From assembly GCA_050116035.1 (NCBI GenBank), contig JASFPJ010000034.1, positions 1 through 17,179 on the forward strand: DNA of 17,179 bases, given 5' to 3'. Position numbers and translations under genes: made by a program. The DNA comes from SOIA01 sp050116035. GTDB taxonomy: Bacteria > Acidobacteriota > Aminicenantia > Aminicenantales > Aminicenantaceae. The notes beneath the pieces were generated by a model, which was not told where the DNA came from, did not search any database, and was given only the letters and a program-made list of their open reading frames with translations. Positions 14,186-17,179 of this stretch are shown here, in pieces; within the stretch, counting starts at the first letter, position 1, and every line of letters begins with the position of its first letter.

Positions 14186-14992
14186 TCATTTCATGTTTCT
14201 GATGATGGCCATGGATGTGTCGTGCATCACTTTCATCATATTCGACATCATCTGCATGAGTTGAGCTTGCTTATTCATCGCATCCTGAAGTTTCATCATA
14301 TCGAGTTGTGACATATCCGACATCTCTTGAAGCTCTTTAATCTCCTGTCTCAGGTTTTTATCGATTTCGTTCAGGGAATAGAACATGACCACATCCAATT
14401 GCTTCTGAGAGACGCCAGGGAAATCCTTCCGAGCCTTTTTTAACGCAGCTTGATGGAATTCAGCAAATTTCATCCGCTTCATATCTCCGTATAGAGACTT
14501 CGCCAGCCTATTCAACTTGTTTTTCGTCTGAGGAATCAGGTTCTGCTCTATTCGAACGTGCTGACTTTTTATGGAAGGATCCAGCGGGGGAAGCGTCCGA
14601 AGAGTTGGAGTTCGTTTTTTCGACATAGTCCTCATTGTCTTTGGAGGATCTATAATCTGGAACACCTTGCTCCTGGCGACTGAAGTCCCGTCAACCGTTT
14701 TCAGCCGGACTTCATATTTCCCGGCAGGAATATCTTGCGGAACGGTCCATTTGTACTGCCCATTATTGGGAGTTCTTTTGACAATTAGCCGAGTGAAACG
14801 ACGGTTCTCAGGAGACATAATCGAAATCTCCACGTGAGACGGCATTCTTCCTGGTCTCGTCCACTGGATCGTGTATGTCTTTCCTTTCATCCACTTTGAA
14901 GCGGGATTCGGCTGGGACAAAGTGACATTCTGCGAAAAGACAAATCCTATGAGTATAAAGACAGCCAAAAAAGTGAAAATTAGTTTTTTCAT
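14186..14992 (-). CDS. Exported Kre9/KNH-domain protein with Met-rich coiled-coil tail; function unknown
   Basis: 268 residues in three parts. A signal peptide covers about 1-20 (MKKLIFTFLAVFILIGFVFS). Residues 24-113 form an Ig-like Kre9/KNH-type domain (PF10342): KWMKGKTYTIQWTRPG, VEISI, then NNGQYKWTVPQDIPAGKYEV and a final FQI strand. A basic Thr/Pro-rich linker (about 115-145) leads to a helical region from 150. The last 60 residues (EIDKNLRQEIKELQEMSDMS onward) are a likely coiled coil with many methionines and end in DTSMAIIRNMK. I have seen similar helical tails in other proteins but cannot name the family. AAGGAGATATTTAG precedes the ATG and its Shine-Dalgarno overlaps the end of the kinase gene 13 bases away, so the two are co-transcribed. 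A cell-surface or envelope role is inference. Confidence 0.8.
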   Translation of the reverse strand: MKKLIFTFLAVFILIGFVFSQNVTLSQPNPASKWMKGKTYTIQWTRPGRMPSHVEISIMSPENRRFTRLIVKRTPNNGQYKWTVPQDIPAGKYEVRLKTVDGTSVARSKVFQIIDPPKTMRTMSKKRTPTLRTLPPLDPSIKSQHVRIEQNLIPQTKNKLNRLAKSLYGDMKRMKFAEFHQAALKKARKDFPGVSQKQLDVVMFYSLNEIDKNLRQEIKELQEMSDMSQLDMMKLQDAMNKQAQLMQMMSNMMKVMHDTSMAIIRNMK

Positions 14993-15005
14993 CTAAATAT
15001 CTCCT

Positions 15006-16334
15006 TCAGCCTACCATCACCAGCCGCAGGTCCATGACGTTTGTATGAGTAGGGCCAGTGATTATCAAATCTCCGAGAGGTTTAAAAAAATGATAGGAGT
15101 CATTTTCCCGGAGAAAATATTCAGCGTCCATTCCCTTCTTTTTCGCCCGGCTGACCGTCGAGCCGTCAGCGATGGCTCCAGCCGCATCGGTCGGGCCATC
15201 CGTCCCATCCGTGCCGGCGCTCAGGATAACAACATTCTCCAGGCCGTCAATATCTATGACTGCGGCCAGGACAAATTCCTGATTCCGCCCACCGAGCCCT
15301 TTCCCGCGAATGGTGACTGTGGTTTCGCCTCCAGAGATGATGCAGGCCGGTCGGGGAACTGGATTCCCGGTATGGAGTATCTCTTTAGCGACAGCCGCAT
15401 GAACTCTCGCCGCCTCTTTAGTTTCTCCCTCCACGAAGGTGGAGAGAATCATAGTGTTATACCCGAGTTCTTCAGCCTTTCGCTGTGCAGCCTGAACGGC
15501 TAAGATATTGCTGGCGATGATCATATTCTGTGTCCGTTGAAAAGCCGGGTCACCGGCTTTGGGCGTTTCTTCGACCTCTCCTCTGGCACCTTTCTCGAGG
15601 AGCTCGACCACTGAAGCAGGTATTTTCTCCCGCATTTGATATTTCTCAAGAACTTTCAAGCAGTCATCGAACGTGCTATCATCCGGGACTGTGGGGCCTG
15701 AAGCGATGGTATCCAGGTCATCTCCGATAACATCAGACAACATCAACGAAATCAGTGTGGACGGATGGGCCAGTTTCGCCAGCCTCCCCCCTTTGACTCG
15801 AGAGAGGTGTTTCCGTACGGCGTTGATTTCATGGATGCAGGCTCCGACTTCCAGGAGGTATTTGGTTACCTCCTGTTTTTCTTCTAGAGTCAGGCCTTCA
15901 GCCGGATAAGGGAGAAGCGCGGATCCTCCTCCAGATATCAGAAAAAGCACAAGGTCGTTTTTTTCTGTCTTCTTCAGGAGTTGAATGATTTCCTCTGTTC
16001 CATGGAAACCCGCCTCATCAGGCACAGGATGTCCGGCTTCATTCACTTTTATCTTGTTTAGAGGAAAGATGTGGCCGTACTTGACATTGACCACGCCTCC
16101 CTTTATCCGTTTTCCGAGAAGTTCCTCGACAGCCTGGGCCATGGCGGCTGAGGCTTTGCCTGTTCCGATGACATAAATCCCTTCGTATTCCGCAAGATTA
16201 TAAGTCTGGCCTCCGACAGTTAGCCTGTCATCCTGGAGTGTGACACGTTTTTTGATCGCATGGATAGGGTTGACCGCTTCTAAGCCTGCCCGGAATATGA
16301 CCCCTGCATCTTTCCTTAACTGAGATATTTTCAT
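15006..16334 (-). CDS. Glycerate 2-kinase, MOFRL/GckA type
   Basis: A cytoplasmic kinase converting D-glycerate to 2-phosphoglycerate with ATP. At 442 residues it is full length. The N-terminal domain (DUF4147 type) has VIGTGKASAAMA (55-66, Lys60), ISGGGSALLPYP (133-144), NAVRKHLSRVKGG (171-183) and LMLSDVIGDDLDTIASGPT (197-215). The C-terminal MOFRL domain (about 330-438) has ISGGETTVTIRGKGLGGRNQ, SAGTDGTDGPTDAAGAI and TGPTHTNVMDL. These are the diagnostic blocks of the GckA/TtuD family. No ribosome site precedes the ATG, though the opening MKISQLRKDAGVIFRAGLEA fits the family start. It heads a two-gene unit with the Kre9/KNH-domain protein. It could serve sugar-acid, serine or glyoxylate catabolism; no partner enzyme is present. 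Confidence 0.94.
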   Translation of the reverse strand: MKISQLRKDAGVIFRAGLEAVNPIHAIKKRVTLQDDRLTVGGQTYNLAEYEGIYVIGTGKASAAMAQAVEELLGKRIKGGVVNVKYGHIFPLNKIKVNEAGHPVPDEAGFHGTEEIIQLLKKTEKNDLVLFLISGGGSALLPYPAEGLTLEEKQEVTKYLLEVGACIHEINAVRKHLSRVKGGRLAKLAHPSTLISLMLSDVIGDDLDTIASGPTVPDDSTFDDCLKVLEKYQMREKIPASVVELLEKGARGEVEETPKAGDPAFQRTQNMIIASNILAVQAAQRKAEELGYNTMILSTFVEGETKEAARVHAAVAKEILHTGNPVPRPACIISGGETTVTIRGKGLGGRNQEFVLAAVIDIDGLENVVILSAGTDGTDGPTDAAGAIADGSTVSRAKKKGMDAEYFLRENDSYHFFKPLGDLIITGPTHTNVMDLRLVMVG

Positions 16335-16544
16335 TGTTTTTTAAGGTGCGAGGAAATCCGAGTCAAGAGCAAAAGACAGTTTTTTGTTGGCTTGTAACGT
16401 TCCCCAACCATTCCATTCTCTCCCGGGTCTCCTGTTTAAAGACTTATAGCACAGCTGAAATCCTCAGTCAAAAACAAAAAAACCATAGACTCCCAGTCCA
16501 AAGCCAAGTATCATTCTCCATATACTCTATCTAAGGAGTCCAAA

Positions 16545-17179
16545 TTGAAACATCTTCTTTGCTTGATCACAGTCTTTTTCATTCTAGCCCCTCTCCTCGC
16601 ATCCGCTCAGAAATATGCGGAGGGAAAGATAAAAGTGGTTATTGTGAAAAACCGCTCCGAAGGTCCCGAAGTGATGGAAAAGGGAGGACTGTTAAAAATG
16701 CTTTCAGAGCTGGGATGTGAAGTTTCGAAAGTCTCTACTGTCAAACTGACTCCTGAAGAAGATAAGCAGTACGGCGATTGGAACAGGGCCGCTCTGGAAA
16801 ATCGCCACCTGGGAAAACTCATCGCTGAAAACGGTAAAGACGAATATTTCACGATCGGGCTTCTGACGAACTGCACGGATCTGCTGGGTATGCTGGCCGG
16901 CCTTCAGCATTTGGGACCGGCGAAGAGTTCTCAAAAATCCGACTCCAGGAGCCTTCAATCCACAGGGCTTGCCGGTAGAAAACCACTGCGCGTCGGTCTA
17001 GTCTGGATCGATGCTCATGCGGATTTCAACACTCCGGAAACAACACTCAGCGGGATGCTCGGAGGCATGCCAGTGGCGATTGCTTCCGGCATGTGTCTGA
17101 CCCGGTTGCGGTTGAAAGCGGGCCTGGATCCGGCTCTCCCCACAAAATACATCGTTATGGCCGGCTTAAGGGATGTTGA
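16545..17179 (+). CDS. Exported arginase/agmatinase-fold protein, TTG start; partial at right edge
   Basis: The first 211 codons are present. TTG at 16545 follows AAGGAG at a spacing of 6 and opens a signal peptide (MKHLLCLITVFFILAPLLAS, cut about 21-22); no ATG lies in a usable place. The body has the ureohydrolase block LVWIDAHADFNTPETT (152-167), then SGMLGGMPVAIASG, as in arginases, with Asp156, His158 and Asp160 as manganese ligands. The earlier ligand block, normally GGDHS, is LLTNCTDLLGMLAGL (106-120), so Asn109-Cys110 stand where Asp-His is usual. About 20 extra Ser/Lys-rich residues (124-147) separate the two blocks. The second DxD metal motif lies beyond the window. It might hydrolyse an unusual guanidino or amidino compound, or bind one metal. 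Arginases are normally cytoplasmic, so the signal peptide is notable. Confidence 0.8.
   Translation, partial: MKHLLCLITVFFILAPLLASAQKYAEGKIKVVIVKNRSEGPEVMEKGGLLKMLSELGCEVSKVSTVKLTPEEDKQYGDWNRAALENRHLGKLIAENGKDEYFTIGLLTNCTDLLGMLAGLQHLGPAKSSQKSDSRSLQSTGLAGRKPLRVGLVWIDAHADFNTPETTLSGMLGGMPVAIASGMCLTRLRLKAGLDPALPTKYIVMAGLRDV

Noticed and set aside
16338..16366. TTGACT, 17 bases, TAAAAA as promoter of glycerate kinase
   Set aside because: The predicted transcription start would fall just inside the coding region, so either the match is chance or the start codon is wrong; not called.

Overview
The window suggests a free-living, probably anaerobic heterotroph of near-balanced G+C. It encodes exported peptidases, a lipoprotein sulfatase of the cysteine type, a Tat-exported sugar-type oxidoreductase and transporters for nucleobases and amino acids. 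Signal peptides, strong AGGAGG-type ribosome sites and family make-up would fit a member of Candidatus Aminicenantes or a related Acidobacteriota-like lineage. That placement is inference from style and gene content; no rRNA or marker gene other than folD is present.

Layout. (1) 1-3189, minus strand: the start of a lipoprotein (possibly DUF1080), a Tat-exported Gfo/Idh/MocA oxidoreductase, and an NCS1 cytosine-permease-like transporter with its own leader and promoter. (2) 3190-3814: intergenic stretch with a structured repeat element bounded by short inverted repeats, then a consensus promoter overlaid by two abutting palindromic operators. (3) 3815-5351, plus: a TetR-type regulator and an unrecognised multi-pass membrane protein. 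(4) 5450-6358, minus: folD. (5) 6676-8235, plus: a sulfatase, converging on a minus-strand NSS amino-acid transporter (8461-9930) followed by a tiny overlapping MetS-like subunit (8376-8471). A 125-bp perfect-arm inverted repeat fills the space between the two convergent stop codons. (6) 10282-13882, plus: an exported aminopeptidase P-like M24 peptidase and an exported M1 metallopeptidase with a HEAT-repeat tail, separated by a second short copy of the region-2 repeat. (7) 13957-16334, minus: glycerate 2-kinase, an exported Kre9/KNH-domain protein with a Met-rich helical tail, and the C-terminal relic of a lost sulfatase. (8) 16545-end, plus: the start of an exported arginase-fold protein that begins with TTG.

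How it fits together: the two adjacent peptidases could trim oligopeptides outside the cytoplasm, and the NSS/MetS pair could import released amino acids. The sulfatase, the sulfatase relic and the oxidoreductase/lipoprotein pair point to use of sulfated or oxidised glycans. Glycerate 2-kinase feeds glycerate into lower glycolysis. These links are inference from gene content.

No phage, CRISPR, tRNA or complete transposase gene was seen. The best candidates for something less described are the two repeat families whose ends coincide with stop codons of neighbouring genes, the overlapping 31-residue transporter subunit, the exported arginase-fold protein with Asn-Cys where Asp-His is usual, and the Kre9/KNH coiled-coil protein.
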